Shown one piece after another: positions 53,056 through 61,985 of a DNA stretch of 64,000 bases. The position numbers and the translations under genes are program-made. Numbering within the stretch: the stretch's first letter is position 1; every line of letters begins with the position of its first letter. The notes beneath the pieces were generated by a model that was not told the origin of the DNA, searched no databases, and saw nothing but the letters and a program-made list of their open reading frames with translations. Source of the DNA: Belnapia mucosa (lineage in GTDB: Bacteria; Pseudomonadota; Alphaproteobacteria; Acetobacterales; Acetobacteraceae); assembly GCF_016775475.1 (NCBI RefSeq), contig NZ_JAEUXJ010000002.1, forward strand, positions 286,013 to 350,012, read 5' to 3'.

Positions 53056-53742
53056 ATGTTCCGCCGCCTGATCCGGCACCCCGCCAGCCAGGCCGCCTTC
53101 GCCTGGGCCCTCGGGCTGTATCTCGCCCTGGTCTTCCGCACCACGCGCTGGACGCTGGAGGGACAGGCCCATCTGGCCGCCGCGCTGGGGTCGGAGGGGC
53201 GGCCGATCCTCGCTGCCTTCTGGCATGAACGCCTGCCGATGATGCCCATGCTCTGGCTGCGCGCCCGCGCCGCAGAGCCGCGGCTGGCCGGCGTCCGCGC
53301 GCATGTCCTCGTCTCCCGCCACCGCGACGGCCGCTTCATCGGCGCCGTCGTGCGCCGCTTCCGGCTGGAGCTGGTGCATGCCTCATCCTCGCGCGGTGGG
53401 GCGTCCGGGCTGCGGGCCATGCTGCGGGTGCTGGGGCAGGGGGATATGGTCGTCATCACCCCGGACGGGCCGCGTGGCCCGCGGCGCCGGGCAGCGCCGG
53501 GCGTCGCCCAGCTTGCCGCCACGGCCGGGGTGCCGGTGCTGCCCTGCGCCGCCCGCACCAGCCGGCTCCGCATCCTCGGCAGCTGGGACCGCATGCTGCT
53601 GCCGCTGCCCTTCGCCCGCGGCGTGCTGGTGATGGGGCCGCCGGTGCCGGTGGATCGGGCCGCGCCGCTCGCAGCCCTGCCGGCCATCGAGGCGGCCCTG
53701 ACCGCGGCCTGCGACGCCGCCGATGCCCGGATCGCCGCGTGA
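53056..53742 (+). CDS. DUF374 lysophospholipid acyltransferase-like protein
   Basis: 228 residues. The acyltransferase core is seen as FWHERLPMMPMLW, VSRHRDGRFIGAVVRRF and ITPDGPRGPRRRAAPGVAQLA, the DUF374 signature. A hydrophobic N-terminus anchors it to the inner membrane. DUF374 proteins regularly precede waaA in alphaproteobacteria and are thought to act in lipid A or LPS assembly. Its stop overlaps the GTG of waaA. Confidence 0.9.
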   Translation: MFRRLIRHPASQAAFAWALGLYLALVFRTTRWTLEGQAHLAAALGSEGRPILAAFWHERLPMMPMLWLRARAAEPRLAGVRAHVLVSRHRDGRFIGAVVRRFRLELVHASSSRGGASGLRAMLRVLGQGDMVVITPDGPRGPRRRAAPGVAQLAATAGVPVLPCAARTSRLRILGSWDRMLLPLPFARGVLVMGPPVPVDRAAPLAALPAIEAALTAACDAADARIAA

Positions 53743-55049
53743 GCGCCGCTGCCATGCTCTGGCGCTGGGGCGCCAGCCTCGCCGCGCCGCTGCTGCCGGC
53801 CTATCTCCGCCGCCGCCTGGCGCGGGGGAAGGAGCTGGCGGGGCGGCTGGAGGAACGGCGCGGCTTCGGCGCCGCCCGCCCGCCCGGCCCCCTGGTCTGG
53901 CTGCATGCAGCGAGCGTCGGGGAGACGCTCTCCCTGCTGCCGGTGGTCGAGACGCTCGCGCCGCGGGTCCAGATCCTGCTGACCACCGGCACCGTCACCA
54001 GCGCGGCGTTGCTGGAGCGGCGCCTGCCGCCCGCCTTGCGCGCCCGGGTGCGGCACCGCTTCGCGCCGCTCGATGTGCCGTCCTGGGTGAAGCGCTTCCT
54101 TGATGGCTGGCGGCCGGATGTGGCCGCCTTCGTCGAATCCGAGCTTTGGCCGAACATGATCCTCGCCGCCCGGGCGCGCAGCCTGCCGCTGGTGCTGCTG
54201 AATGCCCGGCTCTCGCCCCGCTCCGCCCAACGCTGGCGGCTGGCGCCCCGGCTGGGGCGGGAGCTGATGGGGGCCTTCGCCCTGGTCCTGGCGCAGAGCG
54301 AGGGCGATGCCGCGCGCCTCGCCGCGCTGGGTGCGCCCGAGGTGCGGGTGCCGGGCAACCTGAAGGAGGCGGTGCCGCCGCTGCCCGCCGATCCGGCGGC
54401 GCTGGCGGCACTGCGCGCGGCGATCGGCGGCCGGCCGGTGCTGCTCGGCGCCAGCACCCATCCGGGGGAGGAGGCCATCCTTCTCGAGGCCCATCGGCTG
54501 CTGGCCGGGGCGCATCCCGGCTTGCTGACCATCCTGGCGCCGCGCCATCCGGATCGCGGCGCGGAGGTGGCGGCGCTGGCCGAATCGCTGGGCCTCGCTG
54601 CCCGGCGGCGGGGCGAGGGGGCGCTGCCCGAAGCGGAAACGGCGGTCTATGTCGCCGATACGCTGGGCGAGATGGGGCTGTTCTACCGGCTGGCCAGGGT
54701 GGCGCTGGTCGGCGGCTCGCTCGTGCCGCATGGCGGGCACAACCCGCTGGAGCCGGCGCGGCTCGGCTGCCCGATCCTGCTCGGGCCGCATACCGCGAAT
54801 TTCGCCGATCTGGCGGCGCGGCTGCTGGCGGCGGGCGGGGCAGGGCTGGTCGAGCCGCCCGAGGCGGCGGCGCTGGCGGCGGCCGCGGATGGCGTGCTAT
54901 CCCATCGCGATCACGGCCGCCGCCTGGCCGAAGCCGCCGCCGCCGCCCTGGCGCCGGCGGAGGGGTTGCCGGGCGAGGTGGCCGAGGCGCTGTTGCGGCT
55001 GCTGCCCGCCCAGGGGCCGCAGTGGGGACAAGGACCGATCGACGCCTGA
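53739..55049 (+). CDS. waaA: 3-deoxy-D-manno-octulosonic acid (Kdo) transferase
   Basis: 436 residues beginning at GTG 53739. The Glycos_transf_N domain contains GPLVWLHAASVGETLSLLPV with the catalytic Glu, then ILLTTGTVTSA and FVESELWPNMILAAR. The C-terminal GT-B half contains LLGASTHPGEEAILLEAH and VGGSLVPHGGHNPLEPARLG. It adds Kdo to lipid IVA on the cytoplasmic face of the inner membrane. It lies between the DUF374 gene and lpxK, the standard alphaproteobacterial order. Confidence 0.96.
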   Translation: MSAAAMLWRWGASLAAPLLPAYLRRRLARGKELAGRLEERRGFGAARPPGPLVWLHAASVGETLSLLPVVETLAPRVQILLTTGTVTSAALLERRLPPALRARVRHRFAPLDVPSWVKRFLDGWRPDVAAFVESELWPNMILAARARSLPLVLLNARLSPRSAQRWRLAPRLGRELMGAFALVLAQSEGDAARLAALGAPEVRVPGNLKEAVPPLPADPAALAALRAAIGGRPVLLGASTHPGEEAILLEAHRLLAGAHPGLLTILAPRHPDRGAEVAALAESLGLAARRRGEGALPEAETAVYVADTLGEMGLFYRLARVALVGGSLVPHGGHNPLEPARLGCPILLGPHTANFADLAARLLAAGGAGLVEPPEAAALAAAADGVLSHRDHGRRLAEAAAAALAPAEGLPGEVAEALLRLLPAQGPQWGQGPIDA

Positions 55050-55074
55050 TGCCCATCGAGACGAGCCAAGGCTG

Positions 55075-56064
55075 ATGCGCGCGCCCGAATTCTGGGGCGG
55101 CGACGGCACCGGCCTGCTGCCGACCCTGCTCTCGCCCATCGCCGCGCTCTATGGCGCGGCGACGGCCCGGCGCATGGCCCGGCCGGGCTGGCAGGCGCCG
55201 GTGCCGGTGATCTGCTGCGGCAATGCCACCGCCGGCGGGGCCGGAAAGACCACCGTCACGCTCGATCTCGGCCAGCGCCTGGCGCGGCGGGGCATCGCGG
55301 TGCATTTCCTGCTCCGCGGCTATGGCGGGCGGCTGAAGGGGCCGGTCCGGGTCGATCCCGCCCAGCATGACAGCCAGGCGGTGGGCGACGAGGCGCTGCT
55401 GCTGGCGGCCGAGCGGCCGGCCTGGATCTCGGCCGATCGCGGCGCCGGGGCGCGGGCGGCGGTGGCGGGCGGGGCACAGGCCCTCATCATGGATGACGGG
55501 CTGCAGAACCCGACGCTCGAGAAGGACCTCTCGCTGCTGATCATCGATGGCAGCTTCGGCTTCGGCAACAACCGCATCATCCCGGCCGGGCCGCTGCGGG
55601 AGACGGTGGCCGCCGCCGCCGCCCGCTGCCGGGCCGCCGTCATCATCGGCGAGGACGAGACCGGCGCCGCCGCGCTGCTGCCGCCCCGCCTGCCGGTGCT
55701 GCGGGCGCATCTGCGGCCAGGGCCGGAGGCGGAGATGCTGGCCGGGCAGCCGGTGCATGCCTTCTGCGGCATCGCCAATCCGAAGAAATTCTTCGCCACC
55801 CTGGGCGAGGCGGGTGCTGTCGTTGCCGGCCGCGCCCCCTTCGCCGACCACTACCCCTTCGATGCCGGCGATATGCGGGACATCCTGGCCGAGGCCGACC
55901 GGCTGCGCGCCATCCCGGTGACGACCCGCAAGGATTTCGTCCGCATCCCGCCGGCCTTCCGCAGCCGGGTCACCGTGGTGACCGTGCGCCTGGAATGGGA
56001 GGATACGGCGGCGATCGAGGCGCTGCTCGACCCCCTGGCGCAGCGGGTGCCGATCCCGGCCTGA
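55075..56064 (+). CDS. lpxK: Tetraacyldisaccharide 4'-kinase
   Basis: 329 residues. The Walker A loop is GNATAGGAGKTT (49-60), followed by HFLLRGYGGRLKGPVRVD, GDEALLLA and MDDGLQNPTLEKDLSLLIIDGSFGFGNNRIIPAGPLRE, all LpxK signatures. It phosphorylates the 4'-position of the lipid A disaccharide. ATG 55075 lies 25 bases after the waaA stop with AAGG upstream. Confidence 0.96.
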   Translation: MRAPEFWGGDGTGLLPTLLSPIAALYGAATARRMARPGWQAPVPVICCGNATAGGAGKTTVTLDLGQRLARRGIAVHFLLRGYGGRLKGPVRVDPAQHDSQAVGDEALLLAAERPAWISADRGAGARAAVAGGAQALIMDDGLQNPTLEKDLSLLIIDGSFGFGNNRIIPAGPLRETVAAAAARCRAAVIIGEDETGAAALLPPRLPVLRAHLRPGPEAEMLAGQPVHAFCGIANPKKFFATLGEAGAVVAGRAPFADHYPFDAGDMRDILAEADRLRAIPVTTRKDFVRIPPAFRSRVTVVTVRLEWEDTAAIEALLDPLAQRVPIPA

Positions 56065-56069
56065 CCCCG

Positions 56070-56933
56070 ATGCCGAACCCGCAGCACCGGCTGGAAACCG
56101 CGGCGGCACGGCTGCTGCTCGGCCTCTCGCGGCGGCTCGGGCCGCGTCGCGCCTCGGATTGCGGCGGCTGGATCGCCCGCACGATCGGCCCGTTGCTCCC
56201 CGTCTCCCGCATTGCCCGGCGCAACCTGGCGCGCGCCCTGCCATTGCTTCCGGCCGCCGAGCGGGACCGGGTGGTGCGCGCCATGTGGGACAATCTCGGC
56301 CGCACCGTCGCCGAGCTGCCGCATCTCCCGGTGCTGGAATGGGAGATGGTGGGACGGGAGCATCTGGTGCCGCTGATGGAGCATGGCGGCCCGGCCATCC
56401 TCGTCTCCGGCCATATCGGCAATTGGGAGGTGCTGCCGCCGGCGCTGGCCACGCTCGGCATCCGCATGGGCAGCGTCTATCGCGCCGCGGACAATGACGC
56501 CGTGGACCGGCTGATCCGCGAATGCCGGGCGGCGGCGGTCGAGGGCGAGCCGCTGCCGCTGTTTCCGAAAGGCTCAACCGGGGCGCGGGCGGCGCTGCGC
56601 TACCTCTCGGGCGGCGGCGTCCTGGGGATGCTGGCCGACCAGAAGCTGAATGACGGCATCGCGGCGCCCTTGCTCGGCCTGTCGGCGATGACGGCGCCGG
56701 CGCCGGCCCAGCTCGCGCTCCGCTTCGGCTGCCCGATCATCCCTGGCCATGTCGAGCGCCTGGGGCCCTGCCGCTTCCGGCTGGTGGTGGAGCCGCCGCT
56801 GCCCGTCCCCCCCGGCCCGGACCGGCAGGTGCAGATCCTGGCCCTGACAACGGCGATCAACGACCGGCTTTCGGCCTGGATCACGGAGCGGCCGGCGGAG
56901 TGGCTCTGGCTGCACCGGCGCTGGCCCGAGTGA
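56070..56933 (+). CDS. Lipid A biosynthesis lauroyl-type acyltransferase (LpxL/HtrB family)
   Basis: 287 residues. The catalytic HxxxxE lies in H115-IGNW-E120 (SGHIGNWEVLP). MLADQKLNDGIAAPLLG and WLWLHRRW at the end are typical of the family. It transfers a secondary acyl chain to the Kdo-lipid A precursor. It starts five bases after the lpxK stop and closes the lipid A block. Whether lauroyl, myristoyl or another chain is used cannot be told. Confidence 0.92.
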   Translation: MPNPQHRLETAAARLLLGLSRRLGPRRASDCGGWIARTIGPLLPVSRIARRNLARALPLLPAAERDRVVRAMWDNLGRTVAELPHLPVLEWEMVGREHLVPLMEHGGPAILVSGHIGNWEVLPPALATLGIRMGSVYRAADNDAVDRLIRECRAAAVEGEPLPLFPKGSTGARAALRYLSGGGVLGMLADQKLNDGIAAPLLGLSAMTAPAPAQLALRFGCPIIPGHVERLGPCRFRLVVEPPLPVPPGPDRQVQILALTTAINDRLSAWITERPAEWLWLHRRWPE

Positions 56934-56943
56934 CGCCCGCGTG

Positions 56944-56987
56944 ACTATACCGGCTGGACGGTTGACGAACCGTCCAGCCGGTATAGT
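56944..56987. promoter_or_regulatory. Perfect 20+20 bp palindrome with embedded promoter (TetR operator)
   Basis: Bases 56944-56963 are exactly complementary to 56968-56987 around GACG. Each arm holds ACCG-N6-CGGT, itself a TetR-type dyad. TTGACG (56962-56967) at the centre and TAGTAT (56984-56989), 16 bases on, read as -35 and -10 for the tetR-devBCA operon, so bound repressor would block polymerase. Confidence 0.7.
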
Positions 56988-56998
56988 ATTCCGCCATC

Positions 56999-57577
56999 AT
57001 GATGGATGGCACCCCCCACCCGGCACCCGATGCCCGCACCCGCATCCTCGATGCGGCCGAAAGCCTGGTCCGCGCCAAGGGCGTTGCCGGGCTGACGCTG
57101 GACGCCGCGGCGCGGCTCGCCGGCGTCTCCAAAGGCGGGCTGCTCTATCACTTCGCCTCGAAGGAGGCGCTGCTCATCGGCCTCATCGCCCGCATGGCCG
57201 AGTTCATCGCCGAGGACTTCGCCGCCGGCACCGCCGCCCAGCCCGAGGGGCCGGGCCGTGTCGCCCGCGCCATGCTCGCCTGGGGCTTCGGCCAGACGCC
57301 GGAGGCGATGAACGAGCGTTGCGACCGCGCCGCCGCGGTTTTCCTGGCCACCTTCCATCACGACCCGGCCCTGCTGGACCCGGTCCGGGCCATCATCGCC
57401 CGGATGCGCCAGGCGGTGGCGGAGGATGGGCTGTCGCCGGGTGTCGGCGGCATCGTCATGGCGGCCGGGGATGGGCTCTTCATGGCCCGGATCTTCGGCA
57501 TGTACGCCCCGACGCCCGGGGAGATGGCGGCCATGCACGCCACCCTCTCGCGCCTGATCGAGGAGTCCCCCGCATGA
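56999..57577 (+). CDS. TetR family transcriptional regulator
   Basis: 192 residues. The DNA-binding domain is at about 12-58 (TRILDAAESLVRAKGVAGLTLDAAARLAGVSKGGLLYHF). The C-terminal region, with RAAAVFLATFHHDPALLDPVR, is of the TetR_C type that senses hydrophobic ligands. A perfect palindrome carrying the promoter lies twelve bases upstream. The stop overlaps the next ATG, and an ABC exporter follows in the same operon, so it most likely represses its own operon until the exported compound binds. Confidence 0.9.
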   Translation: MMDGTPHPAPDARTRILDAAESLVRAKGVAGLTLDAAARLAGVSKGGLLYHFASKEALLIGLIARMAEFIAEDFAAGTAAQPEGPGRVARAMLAWGFGQTPEAMNERCDRAAAVFLATFHHDPALLDPVRAIIARMRQAVAEDGLSPGVGGIVMAAGDGLFMARIFGMYAPTPGEMAAMHATLSRLIEESPA

Positions 57578-57795
57578 GGCTCTCCACCGCTCTTGCCGGC
57601 GCGGTCCTGACCATGCTGGCCGCCGGCGCCGGCGCCGCGACCCAATTCCACCCGGCCATGCCCGGCCTGCTGGGCCTGATCAGCGAAACCCTCCGCTGCG
57701 GAGAGGCGCCGGATGGCGCGCTGCTCGCCTTCGATGTGCTGGACGAGGCGGAGGTGCTGGAACTGCTGGATGCGCCGGAGGCGCCCTCCCCGTGA
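57574..57795 (+). CDS. 73-residue secreted protein of the DevBCA operon
   Basis: ATG 57574 overlaps the tetR stop as ATGA and the stop overlaps the GTG of the HlyD-type gene, so it is translated in series. A signal peptide (residues 1-22, AGAVLTMLAAGAGA) leaves about 50 residues: a Phe/Met/Leu-rich part with one cysteine (LRCGE), then an acidic tail (DVLDEAEVLELLDAPEAP). No family is recognised. Its position suggests a periplasmic accessory or a cargo of the exporter. Confidence 0.65.
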   Translation: MRLSTALAGAVLTMLAAGAGAATQFHPAMPGLLGLISETLRCGEAPDGALLAFDVLDEAEVLELLDAPEAPSP

Positions 57796-58826
57796 ACCGC
57801 CGGGCGGCGCTGCTCGGCCTGCTGCTGCTGGCCGGATTGGGCGGCACCTTCGCCTGGGTGCAGCGCAGCGAGGCTGACCGCGGCCCGGCCCCGGTCGAGG
57901 CGCCGCTATCTCCGGTCGGGGTCGGCGCGCTCGGCCGAGTGGAGCCGATGAGCCGCATCCGGAAGCTGAACCAGCCAGGCGGCATGGCCGTGACCCGGCT
58001 CGGCCGCTTGCTGGTCGCCGAGGGCGACCGGGTCGAGGCGGGCCAGCTCCTCGCCGAATTCGACGATGCGCCGCAGAAGGATGCCGCCGCCGCCCAGGCC
58101 GAGGCGCAGGTCCGGCAGGCCCGCACCGCGCTGGAGCGCATCCGCGCCGCCGGCCGGCCGGAGGAAATTGCCGCCCAGCGCGCCCGGATCGAGGCGCTGC
58201 GCTTCGCCGAGGGCAGCGCCCGCCGCGATGCCGAACGGGCCGAGGCGCTGGTGCCCTCCGGTGCCGGCGGTGCCGCCGTGGCGGAGCGGGCCCGTTTCGC
58301 CGCCGCCCGCGCCGCCGCCGAACGGGCCGAGGCGGAGGCGACGCTGCAGCGCCTGCTGGTGCCGCGACCCGAGGATCTGGCGGTGGCCGAGGCGGAACTC
58401 GCCATGGCCGAGGCCGGCCTCGCCAAGGCGCGGGCGGATGCGGCCCTGGCGCGGGTGGTGGCGCCGATCGATGGGACCATTCTCAAGCTCTATGCCCGGC
58501 CGGGCGACCAGGTCGGCAGCGACGGGTTGCTGGAGATGGCCGATCTCACCCGGCTCGATGTCGTCGCTGATGTCTATGAGACGGATATCCCCCGCCTCCG
58601 CCCCGGCGCGCCGGCCGAGGTGGTGGTGCCCGGCGATGCGCGCCGCTACCCGGCCGAGCTGCGCGACATCGGCTGGCTGGTCCGCCGCACCACCCAGGCC
58701 GGAACCGATCCCGTCGCCGCCGTCGATGCCCGCACGGTCGAGGTGCGCCTCACCCTCTCGCCCGAGGGGCGCGCCGCGCTGGAGCGGCGGACCAATATGC
58801 AGGTGCAGGTCTCGATCCGGCCATGA
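57792..58826 (+). CDS. HlyD/DevB-type membrane fusion protein
   Basis: 344 residues starting at GTG 57792. An N-terminal membrane anchor (about 5-22) is followed by a biotinyl-lipoyl half (GALGRVEPMSRIRKL, LLVAEGDRVEAGQLLAEFDD) and a long alanine/arginine/glutamate coiled coil (about 80-220). The second lipoyl half is VVAPIDGTILKLYARPGDQVG, followed by a beta-barrel. DevB-type adaptors link an inner-membrane ABC exporter to an outer-membrane channel. No TolC gene is in the window. Confidence 0.9.
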   Translation: MNRRAALLGLLLLAGLGGTFAWVQRSEADRGPAPVEAPLSPVGVGALGRVEPMSRIRKLNQPGGMAVTRLGRLLVAEGDRVEAGQLLAEFDDAPQKDAAAAQAEAQVRQARTALERIRAAGRPEEIAAQRARIEALRFAEGSARRDAERAEALVPSGAGGAAVAERARFAAARAAAERAEAEATLQRLLVPRPEDLAVAEAELAMAEAGLAKARADAALARVVAPIDGTILKLYARPGDQVGSDGLLEMADLTRLDVVADVYETDIPRLRPGAPAEVVVPGDARRYPAELRDIGWLVRRTTQAGTDPVAAVDARTVEVRLTLSPEGRAALERRTNMQVQVSIRP

Positions 58827-60103
58827 ACGCCATCCCCCGCACCGCCGAGGCGCCGCTGCTGCCCTGGGCGCCGGAGCTGACCGGCGAGGCGGCAGCCGAG
58901 GCCTCGCCGCCACCAACGCCGCCGCGCGGCCCGGGCCTGTTCGATGCGCTGTGGCTGCCGCTCCGCCTCGCCTGGCGGCAGTTGCGGGCCGAGCGGTCCC
59001 GGCTGGCCTCGGCTATCGCCGGCGTGCTGTTCGCCTGCGTGCTGGTCTTCATGCAGCTCGGCTTCCGCTCGGCGCTGTTCGAGAGCGCGACGGCGCTGCT
59101 CTCGGCCATGCGCGCCGATATCTTCCTGATGCATCCGATGACGACGGTGAGCTTCAAGCCGGAGACGCTGCCGCGCGTGCGCGTCAGCCAGGCCATGGCG
59201 CTGCCCGAGGTGCAGGCGGCGGTGCCGGTCTATCTGGCCCAGGCGACCTGGCGGAACCCGGAGAATGGCAGCCGCCGCGCGGTGCAGCTGGTCGGCTTCG
59301 ACACCGAATCCGGGGTGATGGAATTTCCCGGCCTGGCGCCGCTGATCGAGACGCTGAAGCGGCCGGACACGCTCGCCTTCGACCGCCGCTCCCGGCCCGA
59401 ATTCGGCGATGTGGCGCGGCTGCTCGCCGAGCGCGGGCCCTTCCCGGTGCAGGTTGGCAACCGGCTGATGGAGGTGGCGGGGTTGGTCGAGATCGGCCCC
59501 TCCTTCGGCGCCGACGGCAATGTCGTGATGTCGGAGCTGAATTTCCGCCGCATCATGAAGGACCGGCAGGCCTCGGCGGTTGATCTCGTCGCCATCAAGC
59601 TGCGGCCGGGCGCCGACCGCGCGGCGGCGGTGGAGCGGCTGCGCGCCGTGCTGCCGCCCGATGTGCTGGTGCTGAACGGGTCGGAGCTGGTCGCGCATGA
59701 GCGCGACTATTGGGAGAATGCCACGCCGATCGGCTTCATCTTCATGTTTGGCAGCATCATGGGCCTGATCGTCGGCATGGTGATCGTCTACCAGATCCTG
59801 TTCAGCGACATCGCCAGCCATCTGAAGGAATACGCCACGCTGAAGGCGATGGGCTATTCGAATGGCTTTCTCGGCCGCGCCGTGCTCTCGGCCGCGCTGA
59901 TCCTCGCCGTGCTCGGCTTCCTGCCGGGCTTCGCGCTCTCGGCGGTGCTCTATGACGTGGTGGGGAAGGGGACCTTCCTGCCGCTGGCGATGGACACCGA
60001 ACGCGCGCTCGGCGTCTTCGCCATGATCTTCACCATGTGCGGGCTGGCGGGGCTGCTGGCGATGCGGAAGCTGCGCGACGCCAACCCGGCCGACATGTTC
60101 TGA
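58823..60103 (+). CDS. DevC-type ABC transporter permease (FtsX fold)
   Basis: 426 residues. A 38-residue Pro/Ala-rich N-terminus precedes the first helix (LASAIAGVLFACVLVFMQLG). A large periplasmic domain follows, then three C-terminal helices (FMFGSIMGLIVGMVIVYQIL and so on) with KEYATLKAMGYSNGFLGRAVL, the cytoplasmic coupling segment of FtsX/MacB-like permeases. It is the membrane subunit for the DevA ATPase whose ATG overlaps its stop. Confidence 0.9.
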   Translation: MNAIPRTAEAPLLPWAPELTGEAAAEASPPPTPPRGPGLFDALWLPLRLAWRQLRAERSRLASAIAGVLFACVLVFMQLGFRSALFESATALLSAMRADIFLMHPMTTVSFKPETLPRVRVSQAMALPEVQAAVPVYLAQATWRNPENGSRRAVQLVGFDTESGVMEFPGLAPLIETLKRPDTLAFDRRSRPEFGDVARLLAERGPFPVQVGNRLMEVAGLVEIGPSFGADGNVVMSELNFRRIMKDRQASAVDLVAIKLRPGADRAAAVERLRAVLPPDVLVLNGSELVAHERDYWENATPIGFIFMFGSIMGLIVGMVIVYQILFSDIASHLKEYATLKAMGYSNGFLGRAVLSAALILAVLGFLPGFALSAVLYDVVGKGTFLPLAMDTERALGVFAMIFTMCGLAGLLAMRKLRDANPADMF

Positions 60104-60807
60104 TGACGGCGCCGATCCGCCTTTCCGGCGTCACCTATGCCTATGGCAAGGGCGAGCTGGCGCGGCCGGTGCTGCGCGATGTTGATCTCGCGGTCGGACC
60201 GGGCGAGGTGGTGCTGTTGACCGGTCCCTCCGGCAGCGGCAAGACCACGCTGCTGACGCTCATCGGCGCGCTGCGGGCGATGCAGGCGGGCGATGCCCTG
60301 GTGCTCGGCCAGCAGATGGCGGGCGCGAGCGAGGCGCAGCGCGTCGCGCTGCGCCGGCGGATCGGCTTCATCTTCCAGCAGCACAACCTGCTCGGCTTCC
60401 TCACCGCGCGGCAGAATGTAGCGATGGCGCTGGAACTGCATCCGGGCCTGTCGGAGCGGGATCGCTTGACCCGCGCCGGGGAAATGCTGGCCGCGGTCGG
60501 CCTGGCGGACAAGACCGAGAGCCGGCCCGACCAGCTTTCCGGCGGCCAGCGGCAGCGGGTGGCGGTGGCGCGTGCCCTGGCGGGACGGCCGGGGCTGATC
60601 CTGGCCGATGAGCCGACCGCGGCACTCGACCGGCAATCGGGCGGCGATGTGGTGCGGCTGCTGCGGGAGTTGGCGCGGCGCCAGGGCGTGCCGATCCTGA
60701 TGGTGACGCATGACCCGCGCATCCTCGATATCGCCGACCGGATCGTGGCGATGGAGGATGGGCGCATCCTGCCTGCGAATGAGGCAAAGTCCGTCTCAGC
60801 GGCCTGA
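60103..60807 (+). CDS. DevA-type ABC transporter ATP-binding protein
   Basis: 234 residues. Walker A GPSGSGKTT (41-49), the Q-loop in FIFQQHNLLGFLTARQNV, signature LSGGQRQR, Walker B LILADEPTAALD and the switch His in MVTHDPRI are all present. It belongs to the LolD/MacB/DevA class that drives FtsX-fold permeases, often moving lipids or glycolipids mechanically. It is the last gene of the tetR operon. Confidence 0.93.
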   Translation: MTAPIRLSGVTYAYGKGELARPVLRDVDLAVGPGEVVLLTGPSGSGKTTLLTLIGALRAMQAGDALVLGQQMAGASEAQRVALRRRIGFIFQQHNLLGFLTARQNVAMALELHPGLSERDRLTRAGEMLAAVGLADKTESRPDQLSGGQRQRVAVARALAGRPGLILADEPTAALDRQSGGDVVRLLRELARRQGVPILMVTHDPRILDIADRIVAMEDGRILPANEAKSVSAA

Positions 60808-60889
60808 TCGGCCATGATGTTCCGGTTGACGTGCAAAGCCGGCAACCGCGACGATCCTGGCCAGATTTCAACAGGGCAGGACAAACATC

Positions 60890-61912
60890 ATGCTGGGACG
60901 AGGCATCATGGCCGCGGCGGCGCTCGCCTGCGCGCTGTTCTCCACCACCACCGCCCGCGCCCAGCAGACGCTGGAGGCGATCAAGGCGCGCGGGCAGCTT
61001 GTCTGCGGCATCGGCACCGGCGTGGCCGGCTTCGGCCTGCCGGACAGCCGCGGCGTCTGGCAGGGGATGGATGTGGATCTGTGCCGTGGCCTGGCCGTCG
61101 CCATCTTCAACGACCCGGCCAAGGTGCGCTTCGTGCCGCTCTCCTCCTCGACGCGCTTCACCGCGCTCGGCGCCGGGGAGGTGGATGTGCTGTTCCGCAC
61201 CAGCACCCAGACCATGCTGCGTGACGTGACGCTCGGCCTGCGTCATGTCGTGACCTACTTCTATGACGGGCACGGCTTCATCGTCCGCGCCGGGAGCGTG
61301 GCCAAGGTCTCCGAGATGCGGGACGCCACCATCTGCCTCGTGCAGGGCACGACGAATGAGCAGGTGACGGCGGATTATTTCCGCAGCATCAACACGCCCT
61401 TCCGCCCGGTGCTGTTCGAACGCACCGACCAGGCCGCGGCGGCGCTGCAGGCCGGGCGCTGCGACAGCTTCGGCACCGATGCCTCGCAGCTCGCCGGCGT
61501 GCGGTCCACCATGCCGAAGCCCGCCGACTGGACCATCCTGCCCGAGCGCTTCAGCAAGGAACCCTATGGCGCCTATATCCGCCGTGACGACCAGCAATGG
61601 TTCGACGTGGTGCGCTGGTACACCACCGCCCTGATCGAGGCGGAGGAGCAGGGCGTGACCCAGGCCAATGCCGAGGAGATGCGCCGCACCAGCACCAACC
61701 CGAACACGCGCCGGCTGCTGGGCGTGACACCGGAACTGGGCGAGGCGCTGAAGCTCGACCGCGCCTGGGCCTACAACATCATCCGCGCCATGGGGAATTA
61801 CGGCGAGATCTATGACCGGTCCTGGGGGCCGGAGACGCAGATCAACCTGCCGCGCGGGCCGAACGAGCTCTGGACCCGTGGCGGGCTGGTCTACGCGCTG
61901 CCGATGCGCTGA
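60890..61912 (+). CDS. Amino-acid ABC transporter substrate-binding protein (family 3, AapJ-like)
   Basis: 340 residues. A signal peptide (about 1-24, ending ARAQ) precedes the family-3 fold: RGQLVCGIGTGVAGFGLPDSRGVWQGMDVDLCRGLAVAIF, then LSSSTRFTALGAGEVDVL and ICLVQGTTNEQVTADYF. The length and opening match AapJ/BztA general L-amino-acid binding proteins. The permease and ATPase genes that normally follow are absent; a convergent CoA-transferase pair lies downstream. Confidence 0.88.
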   Translation: MLGRGIMAAAALACALFSTTTARAQQTLEAIKARGQLVCGIGTGVAGFGLPDSRGVWQGMDVDLCRGLAVAIFNDPAKVRFVPLSSSTRFTALGAGEVDVLFRTSTQTMLRDVTLGLRHVVTYFYDGHGFIVRAGSVAKVSEMRDATICLVQGTTNEQVTADYFRSINTPFRPVLFERTDQAAAALQAGRCDSFGTDASQLAGVRSTMPKPADWTILPERFSKEPYGAYIRRDDQQWFDVVRWYTTALIEAEEQGVTQANAEEMRRTSTNPNTRRLLGVTPELGEALKLDRAWAYNIIRAMGNYGEIYDRSWGPETQINLPRGPNELWTRGGLVYALPMR

Positions 61913-61985
61913 GTATTCCCCACAAAACCGCTGCGCGGCTTTGCGGGGGCCCCGGATTGTCGCTCAGCGTCCAAGGCCTCGCACG

